This document shows positions 1-9,861 of a stretch of 64,000 bases of DNA, piece by piece. A program made the position numbers and the translations under genes. Source of the DNA: ENR-C587 sp942493235 (GTDB lineage: Bacteria > Bacteroidota > Ignavibacteria > Kapaibacteriales > UBA2268). The stretch's first letter is position 1. The number at the start of each line of letters is the position of its first letter. The notes beneath the pieces were generated by a model. The model was not told where the DNA came from and did not search any database. It saw nothing but the letters and a program-made list of their open reading frames with translations. The stretch is taken from positions 4,092,001-4,156,000 of the forward strand of contig OW818676.1 in NCBI GenBank assembly GCA_942493235.1. The letters are read 5' to 3'.

Positions 1-2300
1 TTCATTAACTGAATAAAGCCTTCACCGTAATTAGCAGGTCCGGTAATTGTTCTTGCAGCACCTGTAGGATAAATATTTAAAGAATAATCACCAGTTCCTA
101 CTTCATCCCATTCAAAGATGTCAACCGGAGCTGTTTCAGTTAAATCACTTGCTATAGCAAAATTAACATTGCCTTTCATACCAAGAATATTTAATTCGGT
201 AACAGCAGATGATAAACTTTGGAAAGCAGCTGTAGGAATAGCTCCTACTATATATGTTCCAATCATTGGAGACTTAATTTCTCTGTTGCCTTCAGGGGCT
301 ACAGCTACCAAATATGGAGTAGAGCCAATTGAAAAACCAACTAATGTAGCATCAACAAATCTTCCGCCGGCATACTCTGATATATCAGCTATATCATAAG
401 ATAGCCAGAAATTGTTTGTTCCATTTAATAATTCAACATCAATACCACTGAATACTATATCGCCATTTGGAGCAAAAGTAACTATAGGTGCACCAATTTG
501 TGTTGCACCGGCAGGTGAATTAGAAACGCCTGTAAACCAAAGCTTTGCATTTGCGATATCAGATATTAATGTAGTACCGGCATTGTTAAATGTAATTGAT
601 GAAACATGCAAAGGAGTTCCAGCATTTTGAGTTACAATTTGCGTATTCAAAATCACATTGTCCGATGATGGTGTAGGTGCAGCTACAGTTATAGGTTGAG
701 TAGCTGTTGCAGATAAATAAACCATCGGAGGAGGAGGTAAAAACTGAACTAAATAATCTTCGGTTTCGCCATAACTATAAGTTCCACAAGGTAAAGCATC
801 ATTATACTCAGCTGCAACTATTCTCATTCTTGTAGTACCAAGTAAATCGGCATTAGCAGGAATAGTAAATATACTGGAATGAGTATCATCTGTCAATGTG
901 TTTCCACTTCCTGTATATGCTCCCCAAGCTAACTCATTTGGCAAGTCAAATTGACCATTTCGATTATAATCAATATAAACTTTCAATGAACATGGATAAG
1001 CATAAGTACCTCTATTAACAATACTTACAGACATATTATAAGAATCTCCTGCCACTAATTGAATAGCAGGAACAGTTGTTCCATAATTAGTATATAAAGC
1101 AGTAGCAGTGGAATTACTATATAATGGAGATGCTACCCCATTATTTAGCAAAACCGCAGTAGTAACAGGATTTGTAATAGTTACATTTCCTATATCTTGG
1201 TCATATTCATTTGTAGCTCCCGATTCACAATAAGAACCGAATAAATCAGAAGTTGCACTTACGGCTACAGCGAAGCTGAAAGTACCCCACGCATTTGTAA
1301 TACTCTGGTTCAAAGGTAAAGTATTAGAAGCAGGATTTACTGCTCTAACATATATTTGAGTAGTTGCTAATGCTCCACCGGTATATGGTACTAATAGTGT
1401 ATTTGGGCTTGTAACCCAAGTAGTTCCATCTATCGAAACTTGAAAATCAGCAGGAGGAGTAATAGTTATATTACCGCTTGCAGGCGTAATACCGGTACCG
1501 GTCAATGTATATGACATTGAAGATGAGGTTGTTCCGGGGGCTACAAAGCCATAAGACAAACTCGACGGATTTGAAAATATTGCTAATTTTTCATATTGGA
1601 ATATAGTTCCACTTGCAGGGTAAACAGTTGAAGAAATTGGCAATGTAGCACTATTGGTTGTACCGGATACAGATGTTGCCCAACTGGTTCCAGTTCTGTT
1701 TAGGTAATCAGTATTAGAAAGTCCTCTTATACCTACCTGCCCATCAGCAATTGGTGTATAAGTACTTGTATAAGTAGAACAGTTTCCATATATCATTTGT
1801 ATAATATTTGAAGTTTCATAAAGTTTGATTTGATAATTCAAATCACCGTTATTGACTGATGCAGAAAGAATGCTAATATTCTTCCATTGAATTGTACATA
1901 CTCTATTAGGTGCAGTACCGGTAGTAACAATGCTTACAGAAGCATTAAGTCCCTCTCTGACAATTAAATCACGAGAAAATGGTGATACTACAGGTTGATA
2001 AACGCTTGTAGAACTGAGTATAGTGGTATAGTAACTGGTTTCTGTTTCGCTTCCGAAAAACAGATAACCGTTTGAGCATGGCGATACAGTAGTGTAAACA
2101 ACATTATCAAACGTAAACGAAAATCCGATAGCCGCATCGGTATAAGTTTCGTCGTCGTCACCTTCGGTAGATAATACTGTCGCACCAGTTACCTCGGTAT
2201 ATGTACCGGTCGAGCTGGAAAATGTGTATTCATTTACTGCTGCATGCGATTGTATGACGCAGATTGCTAAGAATACCAAAATTGAAAGAAAACGTTTCAT
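1..2300 (-). CDS. Secreted GEVED-domain / BNR-associated-domain protein (3' end outside the window)
   Basis: An open minus-strand frame runs from ATG at 2300 off the left edge, giving about 766 residues with no stop. The start has a GGAG motif just upstream and opens a clear signal peptide (MKRFLSILVFLAICVIQSHA). The mature part is rich in Thr, Ser, Val and Asn, as in beta-sandwich surface proteins. Near residue 500 the stretch ending GETEDYLVQF matches the GEVED domain. It is followed from about residue 525 by a region (VYLSATATQP onward) like the BNR-associated N-terminal domain, with a second such block likely running off the edge. Proteins of this type are usually exported by T9SS and end in a sorting domain, which would lie outside the window. 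The substrate or function is unknown. Confidence 0.85.
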   Translation of the reverse strand, partial: MKRFLSILVFLAICVIQSHAAVNEYTFSSSTGTYTEVTGATVLSTEGDDDETYTDAAIGFSFTFDNVVYTTVSPCSNGYLFFGSETETSYYTTILSSTSVYQPVVSPFSRDLIVREGLNASVSIVTTGTAPNRVCTIQWKNISILSASVNNGDLNYQIKLYETSNIIQMIYGNCSTYTSTYTPIADGQVGIRGLSNTDYLNRTGTSWATSVSGTTNSATLPISSTVYPASGTIFQYEKLAIFSNPSSLSYGFVAPGTTSSSMSYTLTGTGITPASGNITITPPADFQVSIDGTTWVTSPNTLLVPYTGGALATTQIYVRAVNPASNTLPLNQSITNAWGTFSFAVAVSATSDLFGSYCESGATNEYDQDIGNVTITNPVTTAVLLNNGVASPLYSNSTATALYTNYGTTVPAIQLVAGDSYNMSVSIVNRGTYAYPCSLKVYIDYNRNGQFDLPNELAWGAYTGSGNTLTDDTHSSIFTIPANADLLGTTRMRIVAAEYNDALPCGTYSYGETEDYLVQFLPPPPMVYLSATATQPITVAAPTPSSDNVILNTQIVTQNAGTPLHVSSITFNNAGTTLISDIANAKLWFTGVSNSPAGATQIGAPIVTFAPNGDIVFSGIDVELLNGTNNFWLSYDIADISEYAGGRFVDATLVGFSIGSTPYLVAVAPEGNREIKSPMIGTYIVGAIPTAAFQSLSSAVTELNILGMKGNVNFAIASDLTETAPVDIFEWDEVGTGDYSLNIYPTGAARTITGPANYGEGFIQLM

Positions 2301-2762
2301 AGAAAACTCCACAATTGTGTAAAAAAATAATAAACATCTATATTCAACATTTTTGAATACAAAATAACAAATAAACTACCGTTATTTGCAGTTTCACAGG
2401 TTCCCTTTTTTATTGAGTCTTAGATTTGGCTCTTAAATCTTTTAAGCGTTTTTTACTTATATAACATAAGCTAAATTGGTTATTTTTATTCTCTGATTCA
2501 TATTATACTTCTAATTAACCAATTACCCCAAAAATAAAAAATTTTTGCATAATATCAAACACATTAAAACCAATTTCTCTATATTTTAGAGAGAATTTGC
2601 TATTTTTCTTAACATTAAGTTTACACTTTTCAAAAACTGTGTAATTTTCTTTACAGTATTATTTTTCTTAACGATAATATTAATGATACAGACCATAATT
2701 TTTTAATATTTTACAAAAATAAGCTTTTTATTTTTCAAACTTGCTATTCTGAAACGGCTTCA
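2301..2762. other. Intergenic region, no gene seen
   Basis: This A+T-rich spacer of 462 bp separates the secreted protein gene from the end of the ABC permease gene. No convincing ORF, RNA gene or strong terminator is visible. The part next to 2300 must contain the promoter and 5' UTR of the secreted-protein gene, but I cannot pick a clear promoter motif. Confidence 0.5.
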
Positions 2763-3953
2763 CTACTTTTTTATTAATCTGCTGGTCTGAATATTCAAAA
2801 AAGTGCTATTTATAATAATAATAATTACTGATAACAAAGCACAGCTTAAATAAACCTCATAATTAATTATACCTTCCAAATGGAAATTATATACCGAAAG
2901 CATATTTTTGAACACATCTACCAATAGCTTAACTACTAAAAGTGCTGTCGCCGAAATTACAATATTCATGCTAATAAAAAGCAATATATAATACTTACTT
3001 ATGTCAAACGTGCTATACCCCAAATATAACAGAGTTTTAATCTTATCACGTTTCTTAGTTATAAGCAATTGAAATGCCAAAGTAAACACCATAAATGATA
3101 AAAATATTATCGTAATAGATAGCCCACTGAGTACGGTCATCATAATATTTAACAAAATATTTAACTTGCTATTTTTCAACTTCTCTTTATTGGTTTCATA
3201 ACCTCTGTTCTCTAAATAGTTCGGTATCTCTATGGCAGATGGGTCTTTAGCCTCAATCATTATTCGCGAAGGATTAACGCTCACAGCCCCCGAAAGCTCT
3301 TTATTATTTAATTCTAAAAATTTATAAGGTACTAATATAGTGTTGATTCTATCGGTGAAGCCGACAATTTTTCCATAAGCCATTTTAGTCTTAAATTTTC
3401 CGTTTAAAGTAAGTGTAAATCTAATCATTGAAACCATCGAACCCGAAACCTGCGGCATACCTTTACTAATGGCGTAGCCAAAGTTATATAGGCTTAGATA
3501 ATCACGCGGTACGGCAATCGGCACAGTGCTATCGGCAGGTGTCCACTGCCAGAGGGATTTATCTATATCAAGATATTCATCGGGCAATGATTCGAAAAAC
3601 ATGTCGGTATATATAGCCGGTACATTTTGGGCAGGCTTAGTAAATGCCTTTACTTCAAAAGCATTAGAAATAAAAGGCGAAACACTTTTAACAAATTTCT
3701 GCTTATTAATATCTTCGACTTCGCTTTGATTAAATACAGAGCTGGCTAATCCGCTTGTATTTAATGCACTTACCTTTTTGTTGATGATTAGATAGTCCGG
3801 CTTGATTAGGTCTTCGTTATTATTTAATACTTTCTTAATATCCAAATAAAATTGTACAGAGCTAAGCAGTAAAGCCATTCCGATAATAGAACCAATAACA
3901 GCAAATATAAATTGAGGTAAACCGCTTTCTTTAAATAATATTCTATAAAACAT
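2763..3953 (-). CDS. FtsX/MacB-type ABC transporter permease
   Basis: This 396-residue membrane protein has the FtsX-family layout: one N-terminal membrane segment (about residues 13-35), a large extracytoplasmic domain of about 220 residues, then three C-terminal membrane helices (about 270-300, 320-345 and 365-390). The cytoplasmic loop between the first two C-terminal helices contains the KKRDKIKTLLYLGYS segment, which fits the FtsX coupling helix. It starts at ATG 3953, 17 bp after the ATPase gene, so the two form an operon. With its ATPase partner it would act on envelope substrates such as lipoproteins or lipids (LolCDE/MacB-like) rather than as a solute importer. It is a single permease, so it probably forms a homodimer. 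The substrate cannot be told from the sequence. Confidence 0.8.
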   Translation of the reverse strand: MFYRILFKESGLPQFIFAVIGSIIGMALLLSSVQFYLDIKKVLNNNEDLIKPDYLIINKKVSALNTSGLASSVFNQSEVEDINKQKFVKSVSPFISNAFEVKAFTKPAQNVPAIYTDMFFESLPDEYLDIDKSLWQWTPADSTVPIAVPRDYLSLYNFGYAISKGMPQVSGSMVSMIRFTLTLNGKFKTKMAYGKIVGFTDRINTILVPYKFLELNNKELSGAVSVNPSRIMIEAKDPSAIEIPNYLENRGYETNKEKLKNSKLNILLNIMMTVLSGLSITIIFLSFMVFTLAFQLLITKKRDKIKTLLYLGYSTFDISKYYILLFISMNIVISATALLVVKLLVDVFKNMLSVYNFHLEGIINYEVYLSCALLSVIIIIINSTFLNIQTSRLIKK

Positions 3954-3970
3954 TTTGCATTCCTTCAGAA

Positions 3971-4612
3971 TTAAAGATTAAAAGTAACATCATATTTAAA
4001 ACCATAATCACTGCTTAGAGTAGTGAGTATAAATCCTGTGTTATTTTGAGTACACTGCTCGTCGATTAATTCGAGACACTTATAAGCATTGTCCGGGTCT
4101 AAGTGCGAAAACGGTTCGTCAAGCAGCAAAAAGTCGAACGGCTGGCAGAGAGAGCGGATAATTGCAAGCCGTTGCTGCTGACCGAAAGATAGTATCTCCG
4201 CCTTACGCTCAAGCAATTGCTTAACTCCCAATTTTTCGGCAAAATGGTATATCTCGTCTTTTGTTCGGTGATTTGTAATTCTGTTTTTAATTTCAATGTT
4301 TTCGTATCCATTCAATTCGGGGAATAGTTTAAGCCCTTGAAATACAAAAGACAAATTGTGCTTACGGTAGTCTCTGAATTGTTTAATACCAATTGATTTG
4401 GCATTGCAATCATTAATCATGCAGTTACCTTCATAATCATTTCTGATACCGTAAATCAGTGATAGTAATGTAGTTTTGCCTGTGCCGGACGGAGCTTTGA
4501 CTAAATATTTTTTATTATTTTCAAATTTAGGATTTTTATCCCAGATATCGGATTGATGATAATTTAATTCTTTAATTGGCAAGGGAACAACATTTTGAAG
4601 TTCAATTTTCAT
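3971..4612 (-). CDS. ABC transporter ATP-binding protein (LolD/FtsE-like)
   Basis: The 213-residue protein has a complete ABC ATPase core: Walker A APSGTGKT near residues 40-47, a Q-loop in FVFQGLKLFPELNG, an ABC signature read as LSFGQQQRLA near residues 141-150 (FGQQQ in place of the usual SGGQ), and Walker B FLLLDEP followed by the SHLD D-loop. The switch histidine expected after the D-loop is not obvious (TTLSSDYGF), a possible deviation. It is the first gene of a two-gene operon with the FtsX-type permease. Length and motifs fit the LolD/FtsE/MacB group of ATPases that power envelope-spanning work. The variant signature and weak H-loop are the odd points. Confidence 0.85.
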   Translation of the reverse strand: MKIELQNVVPLPIKELNYHQSDIWDKNPKFENNKKYLVKAPSGTGKTTLLSLIYGIRNDYEGNCMINDCNAKSIGIKQFRDYRKHNLSFVFQGLKLFPELNGYENIEIKNRITNHRTKDEIYHFAEKLGVKQLLERKAEILSFGQQQRLAIIRSLCQPFDFLLLDEPFSHLDPDNAYKCLELIDEQCTQNNTGFILTTLSSDYGFKYDVTFNL

Positions 4613-4739
4613 TTTTAATATGTCCTATTAGCTCAAAATTGTGTCAATTGACTTAACTATTAAGGACGCAATTAATATTAATTATTTTAATAAAGGGGCT
4701 TGGGATTTGGGTAAAATCTCTTGAGGCTGTCAAAAATTT

Positions 4740-4819
4740 GTCATTAGGAACGAAGTGAAAAAATCCGGATAAAGCTAAATGACTATAATTCTGGATTCTT
4801 CGTTAAACTCAAAATGATG
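4740..4819. repeat. Dispersed imperfect palindrome, family P, copy 1
   Basis: This begins GTCATTAGGAACGAAGTGAA and closes with CTGGATTCTTCGTTAAACTC, so the two arms are near inverted complements around a central spacer of about 20 bp. The same element recurs at 18332-18410, 18785-18863 and 48218-48293. Similarity extends beyond the arms: the TTTTAGACTACCTC stretch at about 4837-4850 also follows the copy at 48218, and the AGGCTGTCAAAAATTTG stretch before it matches the outside of the copy at 18332 in inverted orientation. It lies in the spacer between the ABC operon and dxs. It looks like a non-autonomous REP/MITE-like element. Confidence 0.8.
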
Positions 4820-4914
4820 ATTTGGAATATTATTAATTTTAGACTACCTCAATTCGCAGTTACAATACACTTCAGTACTTGTGTAATAATTCGAATTAAT
4901 TCAAATTTCGGAGT

Positions 4915-4942
4915 TCAGCCTGACGGTTAACAGTCAGGCTGA
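4915..4942. repeat. Intergenic hairpin with GGTTAAC core
   Basis: TCAGCCTGAC and GTCAGGCTGA form a perfect 10-bp stem around GGTTAACA. The loop core GGTTAAC is shared with the hairpin at 37414-37431, whose stem is different. It could terminate dxs transcripts, but no T-tract follows on either strand. Apart from this and the family P copy, the spacer 4613-5020 shows nothing else. Confidence 0.65.
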
Positions 4943-5020
4943 TGAGTAATCATTTGATTTTTCTATCTTTTATATATTGCAATATTTCTGAATAACTCGC
5001 GACAAAGCAAAGATACAAAA

Positions 5021-6925
5021 TTAAATCAAAGTATTTACCAATACTTCTTTAATTCGATTGCTAATCCCGATACTGTCCAAACCAAGTTCTTCAAAGAGTT
5101 CATCTTGGGAGGCGTGCTCAATAATTCTGTCGGGACATCCGAATAAATGCACATCGGGCTTATAATTTTTCTCGGCAAAATATTCAAGCACAGCCGAACC
5201 AAATCCTCCGGAAATATTGCCGTCTTCAATTGTGATAACAGTATGGAAGAGTTCCGCAATATTATCTAATTGTTCGGTGTCTAATGGCTTAATAAATCTG
5301 CAATTATATACGCTTGCATTAATATAGGCTTCTTTCAGCAAGGCACTTGCCATAACTGCATAATTAACCATTTTGCCGACTGCCAGAATCGCAATATCAT
5401 CGCCAAAAGTCAACTGCTCCCATTTACCGAGAGGAATTGATTTGAATTCTTGAATTGGAACACCTAAGCCTTTACCCCTCGGGTAACGAATAGATGTCGG
5501 GCTATCATAACTATTAAGTGCAGAGTACAATAAATCTCTAAGTTCACTCTCGTCTTTTGGAGCAGTAACTACCATATTAGGTATAGTCCTTAGATAGACA
5601 ATATCCATAAGTCCGTGATGAGTCTGCCCGTCTTCGCCGACTAATCCAGCCCTATCAATAGCAAACACTACGGGCAACTTTTGCAAAGCTACATCATGAG
5701 AGACTTGGTCAAAACCGCGTTGTAAAAATGAAGAGTATATGGCGACTACCGGTTTCAGCCCCGCGATAGACATACCTGCGGCTGATGTAACTGCATGCTC
5801 TTCGGCTATTCCTACATCTATCACCTTCTCAGGCATAACCTTTTCTAATATATCTAAGCCGGTACCATCAGCCATAGCGGCAGTAATACCAATTACTCTA
5901 TTATCAGCTTGACATAATTCAATCATCGCTTCGCCAAATATTTTCCCATAAGTGGGTGCGGAATTTTTCGAAGGCAATTTTAATGACTTGCCGGTAGATT
6001 TATCTATTGAGCCAATAGCATGGAAATAATGGTCGTCGTCTTCTGCCGGCTGATAGCCTTTTCCTTTTTTGGTCATAATGTGCAGTAGTACCGGACCTTT
6101 TACATCTTTTATCAGCTTGAGCATTTTAACTAATTTCTTAATATTATGCCCGTTTATAGGACCGAAATAGTTAAATCCCATAGATTCGAATAGTACTCCC
6201 GGAGTAATAATTGCTTTCACGCCATTTTCCATTTTGGAAGCTATTTTGCGAATTCTGTCTCCGAAATTAATTTTCCCGGTAAATTCCCAAATATTCTCTC
6301 TGGCTTTCTGAATAGCAGAAGATGCGTATAACTCGTTAAAGTAATTAGAAACGGCAGATACATTCGGGGCTATCGACATATTATTATCATTAAGAATTAC
6401 AGTGATGTCGCGCTTTTGAACACCGCAATTATTCATGGCTTCAAATGCCATACCGCCGGTCATAGCACCATCGCCGATAATGGCAGCTACTCGATATTTT
6501 TCGTTAAGTATATCACGTGCTGTAGCCATTCCTAATGCTGCAGAAATACTTGTGCTGGCATGACCGGCTCCGAACGCATCGTATATGCTTTCGTTCGGTT
6601 TAAGAAATCCGGATAGTCCACCCTTCTGCCTAATTGTTTGCAAAGTATCTCTTCTGCCCGTCAATATCTTGTGCGGATAGCCCTGATGCCCTACATCAAA
6701 AATTAATTTATCGTCAGGAGTATTAAATACATAATGCAATGCTACAGTTAATTCTACTACTCCTAAGCCCGCTCCGAAATGTCCTCCGATTCTTGTAATT
6801 GTATCTATCATAAATTCTCTTAATTCATCACAGACTTCAGGCAATTCAGCAACTGATAACTTACGCAAATCTTCAGGATAATTTATATCCGGTAAATATT
6901 TATATTTTCTGATTTCATCTAACAT
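5021..6925 (-). CDS. dxs: 1-deoxy-D-xylulose-5-phosphate synthase
   Basis: DXS condenses pyruvate and glyceraldehyde 3-phosphate to DXP, the first step of the non-mevalonate isoprenoid pathway, with a thiamine diphosphate branch to thiamine and pyridoxal. The 634-residue protein has the full family length. Visible hallmarks are the ThDP/Mg motif GDGAMTGGMAFEAMNN near residue 150, the inserted AIGSIDKSTG segment, the catalytic GIAEEHAVTSAAGMS, DRAGLVGEDGQTHHGLMDI and the C-terminal RYPRGKG. ATG 6925 is chosen; the frame also has a TTG directly before it. It is flanked by an element-bearing spacer downstream and a divergent acetyltransferase gene upstream, so it is probably monocistronic. Confidence 0.97.
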   Translation of the reverse strand: MLDEIRKYKYLPDINYPEDLRKLSVAELPEVCDELREFMIDTITRIGGHFGAGLGVVELTVALHYVFNTPDDKLIFDVGHQGYPHKILTGRRDTLQTIRQKGGLSGFLKPNESIYDAFGAGHASTSISAALGMATARDILNEKYRVAAIIGDGAMTGGMAFEAMNNCGVQKRDITVILNDNNMSIAPNVSAVSNYFNELYASSAIQKARENIWEFTGKINFGDRIRKIASKMENGVKAIITPGVLFESMGFNYFGPINGHNIKKLVKMLKLIKDVKGPVLLHIMTKKGKGYQPAEDDDHYFHAIGSIDKSTGKSLKLPSKNSAPTYGKIFGEAMIELCQADNRVIGITAAMADGTGLDILEKVMPEKVIDVGIAEEHAVTSAAGMSIAGLKPVVAIYSSFLQRGFDQVSHDVALQKLPVVFAIDRAGLVGEDGQTHHGLMDIVYLRTIPNMVVTAPKDESELRDLLYSALNSYDSPTSIRYPRGKGLGVPIQEFKSIPLGKWEQLTFGDDIAILAVGKMVNYAVMASALLKEAYINASVYNCRFIKPLDTEQLDNIAELFHTVITIEDGNISGGFGSAVLEYFAEKNYKPDVHLFGCPDRIIEHASQDELFEELGLDSIGISNRIKEVLVNTLI

Positions 6926-7038
6926 CAATTTTTATCCAATTTAAATATTATGGTAAAAAATATGGTAAAATATTGACGATTATATCTTATTTTTACTTTT
7001 TATTTATATTCATTTTTTGAAATAATTTGAAAATACTT

Positions 7039-7548
7039 ATGAAAATAGACACAGAAAGGCTGGTTTCTATACCATTGACTAAATACCAGCTCCATACATT
7101 CACTTATAATAAAAAAGCTTTTATTGAATATTTTAAGCTGGCAAATTCTAACTATGAAATTAGTGAAGACCTAATGGATGCCTTAGAGCATGTCTTTTTG
7201 CCTATGATTAACGAAGACGAATATTATTACTATGAGACAATATGGATAATAATCAAAAAAGCTACTAATCAATATATTGGCAGCTTCTGCTTTAAGGGTA
7301 TGCCAAACGAATTAGGCGAAATTGAAGTTGGCTATGGGATAGACACTGAATTCAGAAATCAAGGCTATATTACCGAAATACTCTTCGGAATTATTGATTT
7401 CTGCAAAACCGAAAGAAATGTAAATACTATTTTTGCCGAAACCGATATCAATAACCCCTGCTCAATTAAAGTATTAAGTAAAGCAGGATTTACAAATGTA
7501 TTAACAAAAGAAACAGGTGATATAATATTTGCTTATAATTTTAGTTAA
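7039..7548 (+). CDS. GNAT-family N-acetyltransferase (RimJ/RimL-like)
   Basis: This 169-residue protein has the GNAT fold signature of the RimL/RimJ type. The start MKIDTERL fits the usual MxTERL opening. A central IGSFCFKGMPNELGEIEVGYGI strand pair precedes the acetyl-CoA loop region RNQGYITEILFGIIDFC, and NNPCSIKVLSKAGF is the typical C-terminal motif. It would transfer acetyl from acetyl-CoA to an amine, often a protein N terminus or an antibiotic, but the substrate is unknown. An in-frame TTG at 7027 gives four more residues; ATG 7039 fits family alignments better. It is divergent from dxs and stands alone. Confidence 0.85.
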   Translation: MKIDTERLVSIPLTKYQLHTFTYNKKAFIEYFKLANSNYEISEDLMDALEHVFLPMINEDEYYYYETIWIIIKKATNQYIGSFCFKGMPNELGEIEVGYGIDTEFRNQGYITEILFGIIDFCKTERNVNTIFAETDINNPCSIKVLSKAGFTNVLTKETGDIIFAYNFS

Positions 7549-7582
7549 TGCAATTTTATAAGCTATTTGAAATATTTTTTAC

Positions 7583-7609
7583 ATCAACCCGTTTCTGCAA
7601 CGGGCTGAT
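7583..7609. repeat. Intergenic hairpin between convergent genes
   Basis: CCCGTT and AACGGG pair around TCTGC, and the stem extends through ATCA/TGAT after one mismatch. The flanks (TCAA before, TGAT after) resemble those of the hairpins at 4915 and 37414. It sits between two convergent genes and could serve as a bidirectional terminator, although it lacks a clean T-run. Confidence 0.5.
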
Positions 7610-7683
7610 ATCAAAAATATTATTTTAAAAAGGAAATGATATTATCCTTAATTTAAGTATCTTATTCTATAATCCTTTACAAA

Positions 7684-9861
7684 TTATCTAATAATGTTTA
7701 ATGGTAATAATCTGCTTTTATTATTTACTTTTATTTCAATATAATATATCCCAGAACTATAATTTGAGAATTGAAATTTCTCTGAATACTTCCCTTTTTT
7801 ATAAATAGAAGAAATAAGTGTTTCTTTATGATTCCCTAATAAATCAAATATTCTAATGTTTATGTTTGCCAAATCTATCAAATCAAAATTTAGTGTGATT
7901 TCATTTATACAAGGATTAGGGAATACACTTACATTCTGTAAACAAGGTAGAGATAATAAATCATCAATCCCTAAGTTGTCAGAGTAATTTACGGCTAATC
8001 CAAAAGTTGATGAAGCATACCAAACATTATTTTTATTATCAACAAAAACTTCAGCTATATAATTGGCAATAATTTTCGAATTCATAATATTTAAAACTTG
8101 CCAATCATCTTTAGTATTTCTTATCACTCCATAATAGTTAGAAGCAATCCATTTTTCATCATTTTTATCAATGCAAAGATTATTAAATTCATAAAATCCG
8201 TTAGGTGGTGCAATTTCATTTAGTTTATTTATCTTTTCCCAATTATTGTTGATATTTTTCCATAATCCTCGATCATATAATGCATATAATGTATCCTTTG
8301 AATCAACAGCTAAACTTCGTAATAAACCTTCATCTTCACCTAAATATCCACTTTCCACAGGAGACCATTGTCCATTTTTAAACATATATATATTCATATA
8401 ATTAATAATAACATAAACATCATCTTTTGAATTAATACAAATACCTCGCACATCTTGCCCAATATTTGCAATATTAGTTAACATTTCTTGATTATAGGCA
8501 TTATATACAAATATTCCATTACGTGTACCAACCCATATTCGGTTTTTACTGTCGCAAGCTATTGCGTTAATGTGATTACTACTGATATCATTTTCTTTAA
8601 TTATTTTTATTTGATTTTCCTTTCCTATATACATTAGTCCTCCACCTTCGTGTTCTTCATTAAGATCACTAGTTCCTATCCATATTCCCCCTTCTTTATC
8701 CTCACAAGCACATGTTGACCAATTAGAAGGTAACTTAGAATTTTCGTATGTATAACTCTCCCAAATACCATTATGAAAGCTATTAACCCCATGTGCTTTT
8801 GTTAAAATCCAAGCTTTACCGAGCTTATCAACAAATATACCGTTTAAGTGATTAGAAGCTAATCCTGAATAGTTAATATTGATTTCATTAAATGTGGTTC
8901 CATCACTCATTTTATACAAATGCTTATCTCCACCTGTCCATTTATTATTATTATTATCAATATGGAAAAATCTTAATTTGTCTAACTCCTTGTAATTATC
9001 TGATGTCATAAAAGTCCACTCATGACCGTCATATTTTGCTAATCTAGCTCCAAGCGAAGTAACCCAAATATTTAAATCCGAATCTTCATATATGCTCGTA
9101 ATATAGGTAAACATATTATTACCCTCTCCGTCACCGATACTTATCAATTCAAAAGTGTCTAATTGCTGATTATATTTCAACAAACCTAACCCTGTACCAA
9201 TCCACACTTGATTTTTTTTATCAATATGGATTCCACCGTCACAGATATCCCAATAAAAATCATAGTCTAATGAATTATAAATCTTCCATGTTTCGTTCTT
9301 GTAACATAAAAGCCCTGTGTTACCGCTTACCCACATAGTTCCGGATGTGTCGATTTTACAGTCATAAACAGCTTTTGCGGGTAAACCATTATCTTGAGTC
9401 ATAATTGTCCAATTATTATTCGGATAATCAAATTTTGCTAAACCTTTATCGGTACTTATCAAAATTATTCCATTTTTATCAATATCAATAGAACGAATAA
9501 TGTCACTTGGTAATATTGAATTGTTAGTATTAAATATTTTCATACTAACACCATCATACATCGCTAGACCTCCGTCAAATGTACCTATCCATAAATTATC
9601 ATTTTTATCAGTTTCTAATGCTATTATATAGTTAGACGGTAAGCTGATTGATGCTTTAGTATGGACTTTGTTCTCACCATTCAACTTATTATATTCTATT
9701 AACCCGCCTCGACTTCCAATCCAAATACTCTTATTCGTTTCGGTTATACAACTATATTCCTCTGGTGCAGTGAAATTCTCCCAATGATTATCCAATGAAA
9801 GTAAAATACCGGGAATAAATATAAAACAAAATATCAATTTTGAAAACAGTGTTTTTTTCAT
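7684..9861 (-). CDS. Secreted two-component-regulator-propeller repeat protein with T9SS sorting domain
   Basis: This 725-residue protein has a signal peptide (MKKTLFSKLIFCFIFIPGILLS) and then repeated propeller blades of the Reg_prop type: IWIGSRGGLIEYN, LWIGTFDGGLAMYDG, VWIGTGLGLLKYNQ, IWIGTSDLN and IWVGTRNGIFVYN, spaced about 45-60 residues apart. These probably form one or two seven-bladed beta-propellers. The last 75 residues (VFPNPCINEITLNFD through KNGK-like turns to LPLNIIR) match the type A T9SS sorting domain. In Bacteroidota such propellers usually head hybrid sensor kinases. Here the kinase is missing and the sorting tail suggests a free or surface-bound secreted protein. Function unknown. 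Confidence 0.85.
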   Translation of the reverse strand: MKKTLFSKLIFCFIFIPGILLSLDNHWENFTAPEEYSCITETNKSIWIGSRGGLIEYNKLNGENKVHTKASISLPSNYIIALETDKNDNLWIGTFDGGLAMYDGVSMKIFNTNNSILPSDIIRSIDIDKNGIILISTDKGLAKFDYPNNNWTIMTQDNGLPAKAVYDCKIDTSGTMWVSGNTGLLCYKNETWKIYNSLDYDFYWDICDGGIHIDKKNQVWIGTGLGLLKYNQQLDTFELISIGDGEGNNMFTYITSIYEDSDLNIWVTSLGARLAKYDGHEWTFMTSDNYKELDKLRFFHIDNNNNKWTGGDKHLYKMSDGTTFNEININYSGLASNHLNGIFVDKLGKAWILTKAHGVNSFHNGIWESYTYENSKLPSNWSTCACEDKEGGIWIGTSDLNEEHEGGGLMYIGKENQIKIIKENDISSNHINAIACDSKNRIWVGTRNGIFVYNAYNQEMLTNIANIGQDVRGICINSKDDVYVIINYMNIYMFKNGQWSPVESGYLGEDEGLLRSLAVDSKDTLYALYDRGLWKNINNNWEKINKLNEIAPPNGFYEFNNLCIDKNDEKWIASNYYGVIRNTKDDWQVLNIMNSKIIANYIAEVFVDNKNNVWYASSTFGLAVNYSDNLGIDDLLSLPCLQNVSVFPNPCINEITLNFDLIDLANINIRIFDLLGNHKETLISSIYKKGKYSEKFQFSNYSSGIYYIEIKVNNKSRLLPLNIIR

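Noticed and set aside
118..630. Two plus-strand ORFs (118-399 and 412-630)
   Set aside because: They are antisense shadows of the secreted GEVED-domain gene, whose signal peptide, domains and long open frame are convincing.
1988..2185. 65-codon minus-strand ORF
   Set aside because: It is in another frame of the secreted protein gene at 1-2300 and shows no family features.
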